A stretch of DNA of 46,269 bases from an uncultured Clostridia bacterium (GTDB lineage: Bacteria > Bacillota > Clostridia > TANB77 > CAG-508), in NCBI GenBank assembly GCA_947631145.1, contig CANRKF010000006.1:1-46269 (forward strand), read 5' to 3'. The notes below the pieces were generated by a model. The model was not told the DNA's origin. It ran no database searches and worked only from the letters and a program-made list of their open reading frames with translations. The translations under genes were made by a program, and so were the position numbers. Shown here piece by piece: positions 1 through 8,301 of the stretch (its first letter is position 1; every line of letters begins with the position of its first letter).

Positions 1-983
1 TTTAGTACAAAAAATGTTGCTTTAACATTTTTCTTCTTTAATATATCTAGAATTTTTGGCGTTATACTACTTGAAGGACCATCATCAAATGTCAAATAAA
101 TTACACCTGTACTGCTACTAGAAGGTTTAGTGATTTGTTTATATACAATAACTTTTCTAGTCTTTTCAGATTTATTTCCAGACTTGTCACTAACCGTATA
201 TTTAATTTTATATTCTCCTGCTTTAGAAGTATTTACCTTACCAGATATTTTAATTTTATCAGACAAATCTCCATCTTTTTCATCAGTTGCTTTTGCACCT
301 TTTTCCGTATATGTACTATTTACAAGAATTCTCATATTAGCACTACCATTTAGGCTAATAACTGGAGCAATATCATCTACAACAATAACTTTTCTTCTTT
401 CAACAGCCGTATTTCCAGAACTATCTTTCACAGAATATATAATATCATATTCTGAATCAGTGATTTCTTCTTTACGTATCTTAACTTTTTTTGTTAAATC
501 TTCAGAACTATTATCTTCCACAGTAAAACCAGGCTCAGCATACTTAGCAGAATAAGATAAATTGTAAACCTTGTCACCCTTTAGAGTTATTGTAGGCTTA
601 ATTGAATCTATAACATTTATAGTTTGCTCAACATCATATTTACCAACAATAGTAGGAACTTCATATTTTATTTTATATGCTCCAACTTTATTATAATCAA
701 CCGTTCCATTTACTTTAACAGAAGATGTTACATCTTTCATATGGTAGGTAGTATGTGGCACTTTGATTTCAGAGTATTGATTAATTTGCAGATTTATTTC
801 TGGGCTAGTAATATATACATGAGGTTTTTCTAATAAATATGTACCAGAAATACTTGCAGAAAAGATTATAAAAAGTGTAAATAAAATTAGTTTTAATTTA
901 TGATTTTTTTTGATTTTAAATATTATTGTAACAAAAAGTGCTACTAATAAAAAGACTATTAATTCAACAAGATATATGTTCAT
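1..983 (-). CDS. Polysaccharide deacetylase with Ig-like repeats, 3' end off window
   Basis: Membrane-anchored, extracytoplasmic carbohydrate de-N-acetylase, probably acting on peptidoglycan or another surface glycan. Seen: start ATG at 983 behind AGAGGAAG; one N-terminal membrane segment (about residues 5-22) with KIKKNHK after it; then two or three Ig-like modules of about 75 residues with the VDDIAPVISLNG and KYTVSDKSGNKSEKTRKV pattern of DUF5011/HYR-type domains; then the opening NodB motif (YLTFDDGPSSS, KKKNVKATFFVL) as the window ends. TFDDGP carries the metal-binding Asp pair of the NodB family. The rest of the catalytic domain, including the His ligands, lies outside, so activity cannot be judged. 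The substrate is inference. Confidence 0.9.
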   Translation of the reverse strand, partial: MNIYLVELIVFLLVALFVTIIFKIKKNHKLKLILFTLFIIFSASISGTYLLEKPHVYITSPEINLQINQYSEIKVPHTTYHMKDVTSSVKVNGTVDYNKVGAYKIKYEVPTIVGKYDVEQTINVIDSIKPTITLKGDKVYNLSYSAKYAEPGFTVEDNSSEDLTKKVKIRKEEITDSEYDIIYSVKDSSGNTAVERRKVIVVDDIAPVISLNGSANMRILVNSTYTEKGAKATDEKDGDLSDKIKISGKVNTSKAGEYKIKYTVSDKSGNKSEKTRKVIVYKQITKPSSSSTGVIYLTFDDGPSSSITPKILDILKKKNVKATFFVL

Positions 984-1104
984 TTTTTTCTTCCTCTTTT
1001 GCTTCATTTATTCTACTTTATTTATTTTACATTCATTACTATATTTATCTAAAATTATATACTTTTAAAAGTTTTTATGCTACTTGTATGGTAATATATT
1101 TTTA

Positions 1105-1327
1105 TTATTCGTAATGTGACCACATACTTAATATTCTTACTATTTGTTCTTCTTCTAATACTTCGTAAATAAGCCTATGCCTAATATTTATTCTTCTTAA
1201 ATATAAATCTTTTAAATCACCGTAATAATTTTTCATAAGGTGGTGGATTTTGAAATGGATTATTTTTTATAACTTCAAAAAGTTTATAAATATCTTTTCT
1301 AAAATTGGTTATATTAGTATTAGTTAT
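1105..1327 (-). pseudogene. Relic of a YefM-YoeB module: antitoxin N-terminus fused to toxin C-terminus
   Basis: A GGAGGTG ribosome site precedes an ATA codon where the intact paralogue (32572-32820) has ATG. The next codons, TNTNITNFRKDIYKL, match that antitoxin, then jump into the toxin sequence (EVIKNNPFQNPPPYEKLL). An internal deletion has therefore joined the two genes. After PYEKLL the frame meets CGG TGA at 1222, and one skipped base gives GDLKDLYLRRINIRHR and ends WSHYE, exactly as in the intact toxin. The lost start codon and lost antitoxin make it a relic, yet both flanks of the CGG remain open. It is a paralogue of the 32.3-32.8 kb module, so the CGG site is shared by descent. Confidence 0.8.
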
Positions 1328-1513
1328 TTTGAACACCTCCGTATATAATTATAGCGATTTTCATTTGTATTTCAGGATAGATAGTGTATGAAGTTTGGCG
1401 ATCGAGTACATTATCTATTTTTATATTACAATTATGGTTACAAATTTATTAAATGTTATAAACAATTTTTATAAAATACTTGCATTTTTTTTAAAAAATT
1501 GTATAATATATAC
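1328..1513. other. Non-coding stretch with a hairpin and a promoter
   Basis: No credible gene. At 1377-1417 an 11-bp inverted repeat (TAGATAGTGTA / TACATTATCTA, one G-T pair) is followed by TTTTTAT and could be a terminator or structured element. Downstream is the promoter listed at 1480-1507. Confidence 0.4.
1480..1507 (+). promoter_or_regulatory. Sigma-A type promoter for candidate small RNA
   Basis: TTGCAT (1480-1485), 16-bp spacer, TATAAT (1502-1507). The expected start near 1514 coincides with the 5' side of the long stem at 1515, which supports a transcript starting there. Confidence 0.5.
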
Positions 1514-1514
1514 A

Positions 1515-1616
1515 ATAAGAGTAATTCATTCGCCGAACAAATTATGGGTCGACAGTTTATCTGTTGGCAGTACACTTAGATGTATGGAAAAGCATAATCG
1601 GGAGGATTACTCTTAT
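1515..1616 (+). ncRNA. Candidate structured RNA, about 100 nt, unknown family
   Basis: A perfect 11-bp closing stem (ATAAGAGTAAT 1515-1525 with ATTACTCTTAT 1606-1616) encloses an inner stem ATTATG/CATAAT, a hairpin CGACAG-tttat-CTGTTG and a small TACA/TGTA hairpin. That is a multi-branched fold more GC-rich than its surroundings. A promoter sits directly upstream and no gene follows on the same strand. I compared it by memory with common riboswitch cores (purine, TPP, c-di-GMP, ZTP, preQ1, SRP) and recognise none. It could also be the end of a lost mobile element. No T-tract terminator follows. Confidence 0.4.
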
Positions 1617-1617
1617 A

Positions 1618-2110
1618 TTATGCAATTAAATTAAGCATAATAGGGAATCTTTTGAACCATTCTATTGGAGGATAAAATTTAATTCCATAACCAATAATTA
1701 GCCCTTTATAGTTCCAAATATTAGATTTTAATTTTATCACATATTCCCATTCTTGGGTAGTATTATATTTTATAGCTTGTGCAAAAGAACTACAACAAAC
1801 ATCTGCTAATTGTAATAAGTTCCTCCTTCTGTTATCGATAAAATTAATATCATTAATATATTTAGTTAAAATATGATGATATTTTCTTTTATTCATTAAT
1901 TCGTTTTTTAAATATTTGTTTTTTTCTATATTATTTTCATTTCTGGTGCTAATAAAAATATTACACATGCCTTTATTATTTGTAACATAGTAAGATACTC
2001 TTATCCTTCTATATTTTCTACTGCTAAAATAGGTAATCCAGCACTTATTTTTCCTAATTTCCTAAATTGCTCATTTTTGACACCTGCAACAATTGTACGG
2101 CTTAACTGTA
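1618..2110 (-). pseudogene. DUF3800-family remnant, frameshifted
   Basis: The C-terminal part reads continuously from about 2000 to 1618 and contains NINFIDNRRRNLLQLADVCC-type sequence, the D-S/N-(x)-LLQLAD motif of DUF3800 proteins (often found with mobile elements and defence islands). Upstream, on the same strand, RTIVAGVKNEQFRKLGK and PILAVENIE continue the family pattern but in another frame, with a stop at the junction (about 2005). No in-frame CGG lies at this break, unlike the four recoded genes, so I read it as true decay. The N-terminal domain is missing. Function of the family is not established. Confidence 0.55.
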
Positions 2111-2359
2111 GAAAAAGTCAATATTTTTTTGAAAAAATTACAGAAAAACTATTAAAATTACATTTTGACAGCAGCATTATCACTTAATGATATAAAATAT
2201 GCTAAAGAACTAACTAAAATGTTGTAGAAATAAAAGATTTATTACATAGAAAAGTAATGCAATAGCAGAAATTTTTAAAGTATATTTGCAATATATTGAA
2301 AAACATATAAACGTCTACAAACCTTTAATATCAACATTTAGAGTAGTTTAAAATAAAAA
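2111..2359. other. Decayed accessory DNA without a recognisable gene
   Basis: Short open fragments (for example NDIKYAKELTKML on the plus strand near 2191-2228) are broken by several stops. I can assign no family. It is the tRNA-proximal edge of the decayed stretch beginning at 1.1 kb. Confidence 0.4.
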
Positions 2360-2383
2360 TGGAGTGTCTTAAAAAACACTCCA
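2360..2383 (-). terminator. Terminator of tRNA-Arg
   Basis: GGAGTGT / ACACTCC stem with an 8-nt loop, followed on the minus strand by ATTTTTATTTT, directly after the tRNA CCA end. Confidence 0.8.
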
Positions 2384-2386
2384 TTT

Positions 2387-2463
<77 letters not shown>

Positions 2464-2621
2464 ATGAACATATACTATAATAACATGATTTAAAAACAAT
2501 GTCAAGACAAAAACAAATAAAACGCTAGAAAAAACCGCAAAAAACGCAAAATAAACCGCCTAAAATGCAAAATAAACCACAAAAAAATAAAAAATATCTA
2601 ATAAAAAAATAAAAATAAAAC

Positions 2622-3230
2622 CTACATAGTAAAAAAGCCTATTAAACCAAACAATATAAACAAAAATCCAGAAATCTTTTGCATAACCTTTTCAGAAACA
2701 TATTTATTCAAAAACTTACCAAAAAGAATAGCAATAAAATCACATACTACCATAGCTGAAATAGCACCAAGAATAAGAGAAACTTTAAAATTAGGATATT
2801 TAAAACCAAGTCCAATAGAAGCCAAAAAAGTTTTATCACCAAGTTCCCCTATAATAATACATAAAGCAATTAAAACACAATAATTAATTTTCAAATGAGT
2901 TAATTTATAAAAAATACCATCTTTTTTATTTTCCTCCATACTAAGAGCCTCAGCTTTTGGAAGTAAACTAATTAAACCCATTAGCAAAAAAGAAGAATAA
3001 GTAACAATTTGAACAATATTATGGAAGAATTCATTTTCCAAAAGTCCAATATGGCTACCAAATAAAATAGCCAAACCATGACTAAAAAAAGAACCAATAG
3101 CCACGCCCAGCAAAATTTTATAAGTTTTATCTTTACCAGAAAAAGATAAAACTAAAAGCTGAGTTTTATCACCAAGTTCACTTACAAAAACCATTGCAAA
3201 AGCAATAAAAAAAGGATATATAAAATTCAT
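2622..3230 (-). CDS. Gdt1/TMEM165-type (UPF0016) cation exporter
   Basis: Six-segment membrane protein, about 200 residues, of the UPF0016 family whose characterised bacterial members export Mn2+. Seen: the two hallmark motifs, SELGDKTQLL near the N-terminus and GELGDKTFLASI in the second half, in an internally duplicated architecture. An in-frame ATG at 3242 lies only 1 nt from GGAGG. The next ATG at 3230 lies 13 nt away, slightly long, so the exact start is uncertain between the two. It is a single gene; the upstream region is a tandem-repeat array rather than a recognisable yybP-ykoY riboswitch. Mn specificity is from the family, not from this sequence. Confidence 0.85.
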   Translation of the reverse strand: MNFIYPFFIAFAMVFVSELGDKTQLLVLSFSGKDKTYKILLGVAIGSFFSHGLAILFGSHIGLLENEFFHNIVQIVTYSSFLLMGLISLLPKAEALSMEENKKDGIFYKLTHLKINYCVLIALCIIIGELGDKTFLASIGLGFKYPNFKVSLILGAISAMVVCDFIAILFGKFLNKYVSEKVMQKISGFLFILFGLIGFFTM

Positions 3231-3243
3231 ATTTACTATCATT

Positions 3244-3440
3244 CCTCCACAAAGTATTATTCATCCATAATGCACAAAATTAATAAAAAAAATTGTAATT
3301 ATTTAATATTATTCCTCCATAAGGCAGAAACAGATTATAAAAAAATCATCATCTCTCTATAAGGCACAAAGCAGCTTATAAAAAAATCATCATCTCTCCA
3401 TAATGCACAAACCTGCTTATAAAAATTCTAATTATTTTTC
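3244..3440. repeat. Tandem repeat array upstream of the UPF0016 gene
   Basis: About four degenerate units of 42-60 bp. The common core is CTCCATAANGCACAAA, followed by GCTTATAAAAAAATCATCAT in the best copies (3310-3425). The unit nearest the gene supplies its GGAGG ribosome site on the minus strand, so the array looks like repeated duplication of the ribosome-binding region. Confidence 0.6.
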
Positions 3441-3545
3441 AAACTTCACTCCAAAATTTGTAACAAAATTGTAAAAAATAAATAATAAGTTTGTTAAAAT
3501 ATATATTCAAAAATGTAAATTCTATGTGAAATTTTTTTAAGTGGA

Positions 3546-3574
3546 TTGATATATTTAAAATATAGTGATAAGAT
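3546..3574 (+). promoter_or_regulatory. Sigma-A type promoter of the ABC operon
   Basis: TTGATA (3546-3551), 17-bp spacer, TAAGAT (3569-3574), 48 bp before the GTG start of the ATPase gene. Confidence 0.5.
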
Positions 3575-3621
3575 ACAAAAGTAAAATCTATACGGAAATA
3601 AAGAATAGGAGGAATTAAAAA

Positions 3622-4788
3622 GTGATAGAAGTAAAAAATGTTACAAAAAAGTATGCTAATATCACAGCCGTTAATAACATCAGCTTTGATGTAAAAGATG
3701 GCGAAATAGTTGGCTTTTTAGGTCAAAATGGAGCAGGAAAAACTACTACAATGAACATGATAACAGGTTTTATTGAGCCTACGGAAGGAAAAATAATTGT
3801 AAATGGATACGACATTTCCAAAAAATCTAAAAAAGCTAAAAAACAAATAGGCTATATGCCAGAGGGTGTACCTTTATACATGGAATTAACAGTAAAAGAA
3901 TTTATTACTTACATGGCAGAACTAAAATTATTAAAAGGTGAACAAAAAAAGGAAGATGTAGCCAAAGTAATAAAAGAAACAGGTTTAACAAATGTACAAA
4001 ATAAGTTAATTAGAAATTTATCAAGAGGCTATAAACAAAGAGTTAGTTTAGCAGGAACCTTAGTAGGTAACCCAGAAGTAATTATTTTAGATGAGCCAAC
4101 AGTCGGCTTAGATCCAAAACAAATTACAGAAATAAGAAGCTTAATAAAAGAATTAGGAAAAAATCATACAGTAATTTTAAGCAGTCACATTTTATCAGAA
4201 ATAAGTCAAATTTGCGAAAGAGTTATAATAATTAACAATGGTAAAATTGTTGCAATAGATACACCAGAAAATCTAGAAAAGAAAACAAAAGAAAAAAATA
4301 CATTATTTGTCACAGTAGAAGATCCAAAAGGTAATATGCCAACTTTAAAACAAAGAGTACCACAAATTGAAGAAATTAAATTTTTAAAAGATAATGAAGA
4401 TAATACAAAACAATATGCAATTACATCTAATATACAACTAGATTTAAGAAAAGTATTATTTGAAGTATTACCTAAAGAAGAAATTACAATTTTTGAATTA
4501 AAGAAAGATGAATCAAGCTTAGAAGAAGCCTATATAAAATTAATTGATTCAGATAAGCAAGAACAAACATCTAATGAAACAAACGAAAATAGAAAGAATA
4601 AGAAAAAAGGAAATAAAGCAACCAAAGAAGAAAAAGAAAAATTAAAAGAAGAAAAGAAAAAGCAAAAAGAAAAACAAAACGAAGAAAAAGCAAAAAAGAA
4701 AGAAGCAAAAGAAAAAGAGAAAAAAGAAAAACAAGAAGAAAAAAATAAATTAAAAGAAGAAAATAAAAAAGAAGGAGGTAAAAAATAA
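3622..4788 (+). CDS. ABC transporter ATPase (GldA/CcmA-like) with long Lys/Glu tail
   Basis: Cytoplasmic ATP-binding subunit of an ABC-2 type system; the following two genes encode its membrane partners. GTG start behind AGGAGG. Seen: Walker A GQNGAGKT (34-41), signature LSRGY (133-137), Walker B IILDEP (154-159), H-loop His189. The ATPase and its regulatory C-terminal domain end near residue 310. The last 80 or so residues are almost entirely Lys, Glu and Gln (repeats of EEKEKLKEEKKKQKEKQ), predicted as a charged helix or coiled coil, which ordinary family members lack. The stop overlaps the next start (TAATG). Closest by architecture to GldA-GldF-GldG systems; the substrate is unknown. Confidence 0.9.
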   Translation: MIEVKNVTKKYANITAVNNISFDVKDGEIVGFLGQNGAGKTTTMNMITGFIEPTEGKIIVNGYDISKKSKKAKKQIGYMPEGVPLYMELTVKEFITYMAELKLLKGEQKKEDVAKVIKETGLTNVQNKLIRNLSRGYKQRVSLAGTLVGNPEVIILDEPTVGLDPKQITEIRSLIKELGKNHTVILSSHILSEISQICERVIIINNGKIVAIDTPENLEKKTKEKNTLFVTVEDPKGNMPTLKQRVPQIEEIKFLKDNEDNTKQYAITSNIQLDLRKVLFEVLPKEEITIFELKKDESSLEEAYIKLIDSDKQEQTSNETNENRKNKKKGNKATKEEKEKLKEEKKKQKEKQNEEKAKKKEAKEKEKKEKQEEKNKLKEENKKEGGKK

Positions 4789-5459
4789 TGTTATCAATAT
4801 ACAAAAAAGAATTAAAAAGTTACTTTTTATCCCCAATTGGTTATGTAGCAATAGGAATTTTCCTTTTTATATTTAGTCTAATATTTCTTTTAGCCATATT
4901 TTATAATGGTGCATATGATATGGGAAACTTATACTATAATACAGCAAGATTTGGCCTATTAATTATTATTCCAATTATTAGTATGAGAATGTTTTCAGAA
5001 GAAAGAAAAAATGGAACAGAGCAGCTTTTATTAACATCACCTAGAAGTATTACAGAAATAATACTTGGAAAGTTTTTAGCAGCAGCTACTTTAGTTGTAA
5101 TTATATTAGCATTTTCATTAATGTATTATGTTATTTTATGCTTTTTTACAAAACCAAGTTTAGGACCTACACTTATATCGATGTTAGGATTTTTATTAGT
5201 AGCAATGGCAGCAATTTCAGCAGGTATGTTTATATCTAGTATAACAGAAAATCAAGTAATTGCAGCTGTTCTTACTTTTGTATTATTATTTATACCAGAT
5301 TTAACAGGTTTAATACCTATGCTTAACTTAATGGAAAGTTATATGAAATTTCCAGCTGGACTTGTATCATTATCAGAGGTGGTTTCATTATTAGCCTATA
5401 TGATAATGTTCACTTTATTTACTATTATAATAATGCAAAGAAGAAAATCAGTAAAATAA
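4788..5459 (+). CDS. ABC-2 permease (GldF-like)
   Basis: 223-residue membrane subunit with about six hydrophobic segments. The N-terminus MLSIYKKELKSYFLSPIGYV and SEERKNGTEQLLLTSP are typical of the ABC-2/NosY/GldF permease group. It starts within the stop codon of the ATPase gene (translational coupling) and is followed by the large extracytoplasmic subunit at 5649. The 3' end of this gene is the first unit of the 66-bp triplication that follows. Confidence 0.88.
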   Translation: MLSIYKKELKSYFLSPIGYVAIGIFLFIFSLIFLLAIFYNGAYDMGNLYYNTARFGLLIIIPIISMRMFSEERKNGTEQLLLTSPRSITEIILGKFLAAATLVVIILAFSLMYYVILCFFTKPSLGPTLISMLGFLLVAMAAISAGMFISSITENQVIAAVLTFVLLFIPDLTGLIPMLNLMESYMKFPAGLVSLSEVVSLLAYMIMFTLFTIIIMQRRKSVK

Positions 5460-5647
5460 AAAGGTTTATGGGTAACCTTAGAAAAACCTAAACATATTAT
5501 ACAAGGAAGAAGAGCAGTAAAATAAAAAGGCTTAAGGGTAACCTTAAGAAAACTAAATATATATTATACAAGGAAGAAGAACAGTGAAGTAAAAAGGTTT
5601 ATAGGTAACCTTAGAAAAACCTAAATATATTATACAAGGAAGAAAAA
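5449..5647 (+). repeat. Three 66-67 bp tandem copies of a gene-end plus ribosome-site cassette
   Basis: Units start at 5449, 5515 and 5582. Each begins CAGTRAARTAAAAAGG, carries an internal inverted repeat (AAGGTT..AACCTT overlapping AGGTTT..AAACCT) and ends ATTATACAAGGAAGAA, an SD-containing segment. The first copy includes the stop codon of the permease gene; the last supplies the ribosome site of the GldG-like gene. In unit 2, bases on both sides of the stem have changed (CTTAAGggtaacCTTAAG), so pairing is kept. Confidence 0.85.
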
Positions 5648-5648
5648 C

Positions 5649-7100
5649 ATGAAAAATAAATTCTTAACAATAATCAAAAAGAAATGGCTAAGAAGTGCAG
5701 TTCTTACAATTGTGTTATTTGCTATTATTATTGCAGCTTATATAGGAATTATATATGGAATAAAAAAAGTTAATGTTGAAGATTTAGACTTTACCAAAAA
5801 TAAAATCTATTCAATTTCACAAACTACAAAAGATAAATTAAGAAATATGGAAAAAGACGTTACCATTTACATATATAATATGTCTGAATATGTTAATGAC
5901 TTTGCAAATAAATATACTGCTGTAAATAGTCACGTAAAAGCAGAAAAAGTAGAAAACCTAACTTCAAAGTCAGATTGGAAAAACGAATATGCAGTTGATG
6001 ATAGCAGTTCTTTTATAGTAGTTCAAGCAGGAGAAAAAGAAAAAGTTTTATATGAATCGGATTTATATACTTATGATTATACTACTTATGAAACAATTGA
6101 TGTTACAGAAGAAGCACTAACAAATGCAATTTTAGATGTTACTATAAATGAAAAAAGTAAAATATGTTTCTTAAAAGGACATAATGTATATAGTGAAGAC
6201 TACTTTCAATACTTAACAGATTGCCTTACAGATGAGTTAAATGAAGTAGAATATGTAGATTTATTAACAAATGGTAAAATACCAGAAGATTGTAAAGTTT
6301 TAGTTATAACAGCATTATCAGAAGATATAACAGAAAAAGAAAAAGATTTAATTTTAAAATATATAGATAATGGTGGAGAAATACTAATATTAGCAGATCC
6401 AAATGCAAATAATATAAAAACGCCAAACTTCCAAAAAGTTCTAGATGAATATGGAGTAAGTATTGCAGATGGAATGGTATTTGAAGGAGATAGCAGTAAA
6501 ACGATGGCAGGAGCACCAAACTTCGTTATATCAACAATTAACCAAAGCTCTGAAATTGCAAGAGATATAAATATGGACTTAAATTTGTGCTTAATAAATT
6601 CAAGCAAATTAAATATTGCAGATACTGAAGAACTAGAAAAGAAAGATGTTACATCAGAAATATTAGCTTCACTTAGCGATAAAGCATATTATAGGTCAGA
6701 TCTTAAAATAGATAGCTTATCTAAAACAGGTACTGATGAAGATGCAAAAGAAGCAACAGTAGCTGCAAAATTTACAAAAGAAAACGAAGAAAAAAATCCT
6801 TCTCAAATGATAATATTTGCCAATACTACTTTTGCAACAAACTTAACTGTACAATATAGTGCAGGATATTATAGCTATGCACTTGATATGTACAATAATC
6901 AAGACATTCTTCTAAATTCAATTTCATATTTAACAGAAAGGGAAGAATTTATCACAATTAGAAAAAATGATGAAACAGTTAATACATATAATGTAACTGG
7001 AAGCCAAATGGCAATAGTTCTTGGAATAATATTTGCAATACCAGTATTCATTATAATTGTTGGAATTGTTGTATGGATTTTAAGAAGAAGAAAAAAATAG
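5649..7100 (+). CDS. GldG-like ABC auxiliary extracytoplasmic subunit
   Basis: 483 residues with one N-terminal membrane segment (about 16-38) and one C-terminal segment (about 455-477) followed by RRRKK. The large region between is outside the membrane and begins VEDLDFTKNKIYSISQTTK, the pattern of the GldG/ABC_transp_aux family. The DUF4350-like middle (GGEILILADPNANN) is also seen. It probably works with the ATPase and permease upstream as a three-gene transporter of unknown substrate. In Bacteroidetes GldAFG is linked to gliding; that role should not be assumed here. ATG start behind AAGGAAGAA. Confidence 0.85.
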   Translation: MKNKFLTIIKKKWLRSAVLTIVLFAIIIAAYIGIIYGIKKVNVEDLDFTKNKIYSISQTTKDKLRNMEKDVTIYIYNMSEYVNDFANKYTAVNSHVKAEKVENLTSKSDWKNEYAVDDSSSFIVVQAGEKEKVLYESDLYTYDYTTYETIDVTEEALTNAILDVTINEKSKICFLKGHNVYSEDYFQYLTDCLTDELNEVEYVDLLTNGKIPEDCKVLVITALSEDITEKEKDLILKYIDNGGEILILADPNANNIKTPNFQKVLDEYGVSIADGMVFEGDSSKTMAGAPNFVISTINQSSEIARDINMDLNLCLINSSKLNIADTEELEKKDVTSEILASLSDKAYYRSDLKIDSLSKTGTDEDAKEATVAAKFTKENEEKNPSQMIIFANTTFATNLTVQYSAGYYSYALDMYNNQDILLNSISYLTEREEFITIRKNDETVNTYNVTGSQMAIVLGIIFAIPVFIIIVGIVVWILRRRKK

Positions 7101-7110
7101 TTATTATATT

Positions 7111-7153
7111 AAAAACACTTTCATATTATTAATAAAATATGGAAGTGTTTTTT
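7111..7153 (+). terminator. Terminator of the ABC operon
   Basis: AAACACTTTCATATT pairs with AATATGGAAGTGTTT, then TTTTTT, 10 bp after the GldG-like stop. Confidence 0.85.
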
Positions 7154-7290
7154 CATGTGTGAAATAACACAAATTTTGACCTAAGATAGTGAAAAAGTTT
7201 TTTATAAAAATAGGGGTTAGTTTGAAAGAATTTGATATTTCATTTCTATGTGTGCACTTGAGTTAAGTAAGAAAGGAATGAAATTTTTTT

Positions 7291-8301
7291 ATGAAAGATA
7301 TTAGTAAAGTAAGTTCAGTAATTATAGGAACTATAATAGGTGCAGGTTTTGCATCAGGACAAGAAATAGCAGCCTTTTTTAATATTTATGGGTTAAAAGG
7401 AATATTAGGCATAGTATTATCTTCAATTTTAACAGGAATAATAATTTATAAAGTTTTTAAAATAATTCAAAAAAATGAAATACATAATTATAGTGACTTT
7501 TTACAAGCAATAAATACAAATCCAAGAATTAATAAAATAATTCAAATAATAGTGAAATTATTTTTATTAACATCATTTTATATAATGATAGCAGGATTTT
7601 GTGCATATTTTAAGCAAGAATTTGAAATTCCAATTTTAGTAACTGCAATAATAATGGCTACTTTATGCTATATTACGCTATCAAAAAATATACAAGGACT
7701 AATTTCCATTAATTTAATTTTAGTACCAATACTTATATTATTTATTTTCTATATCGGAATAAAAAATATAAACTTTACAACAAAATATTTTTCAGTTAGT
7801 AGTAATTATTTGAATGGAAATTCAATTTTTAGATGTATATTTAGTAGCATCTTGTACACTAGCTATAATAGCATTATGCTTATACCAATATTAATAAATT
7901 TAAGTTCATATATAAAAGAAAAATCAAAAGCCAAAAAAGTAAGCATAATTTGCACAATAATCTTACTACTTCTTGGCATTTGCATATTTTGCTTATTACT
8001 AAGAGGAGAAAATTATATTTCACAACTAGAATTACCAATAATTCAAATAATAAAAGAATTTGGAAAAATTTATCCAATAATATATGGGCTAGTAATTATC
8101 AGCGCAATATTTACCTCATGTATTTCAGCAGGATATAGCTTTTTAAGCAATTTAAAAAAGTATGATAAAAAACATATTATTTTACTTTGCACTACATCTA
8201 TACTAATTTCGCCAATAGGATTTTCAAAATTAGTAAATATATGGTATCCATTTTTTGGCATACTTGGACTTTTACAAATTTTTTACTGCATAAAAAAATA
8301 A
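7291..8301 (+). CDS. YkvI-family integral membrane protein
   Basis: 336 residues, about ten membrane segments. The N-terminus SSVIIGTIIGAGFASGQEIA is the characteristic motif of the YkvI family, a distant branch of the APC/LeuT-fold transporters. No substrate is known for the family. Start ATG at 7291 with AAAGGAATG upstream. It appears to be monocistronic: a terminator precedes it and a 31-bp repeat array follows. Confidence 0.82.
   Translation: MKDISKVSSVIIGTIIGAGFASGQEIAAFFNIYGLKGILGIVLSSILTGIIIYKVFKIIQKNEIHNYSDFLQAINTNPRINKIIQIIVKLFLLTSFYIMIAGFCAYFKQEFEIPILVTAIIMATLCYITLSKNIQGLISINLILVPILILFIFYIGIKNINFTTKYFSVSSNYLNGNSIFRCIFSSILYTSYNSIMLIPILINLSSYIKEKSKAKKVSIICTIILLLLGICIFCLLLRGENYISQLELPIIQIIKEFGKIYPIIYGLVIISAIFTSCISAGYSFLSNLKKYDKKHIILLCTTSILISPIGFSKLVNIWYPFFGILGLLQIFYCIKK

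Noticed and set aside
1395..1634. 79-codon open frame over the candidate RNA
   Set aside because: TTG start without ribosome site and no protein-like composition; it overlaps a strong stem-loop.
1618..2110. DUF3800 break considered as another CGG recoding site
   Set aside because: No CGG lies at the junction on the coding strand, and the N-terminal domain is missing; it is ordinary decay.
3244..3440. Manganese (yybP-ykoY) riboswitch upstream of the UPF0016 gene
   Set aside because: The region is a tandem repeat and lacks the conserved loop sequences of that riboswitch.
4571..4804. Leu/Phe-rich open frame opposite the ATPase tail
   Set aside because: Shadow of the Lys/Glu repeat on the other strand.
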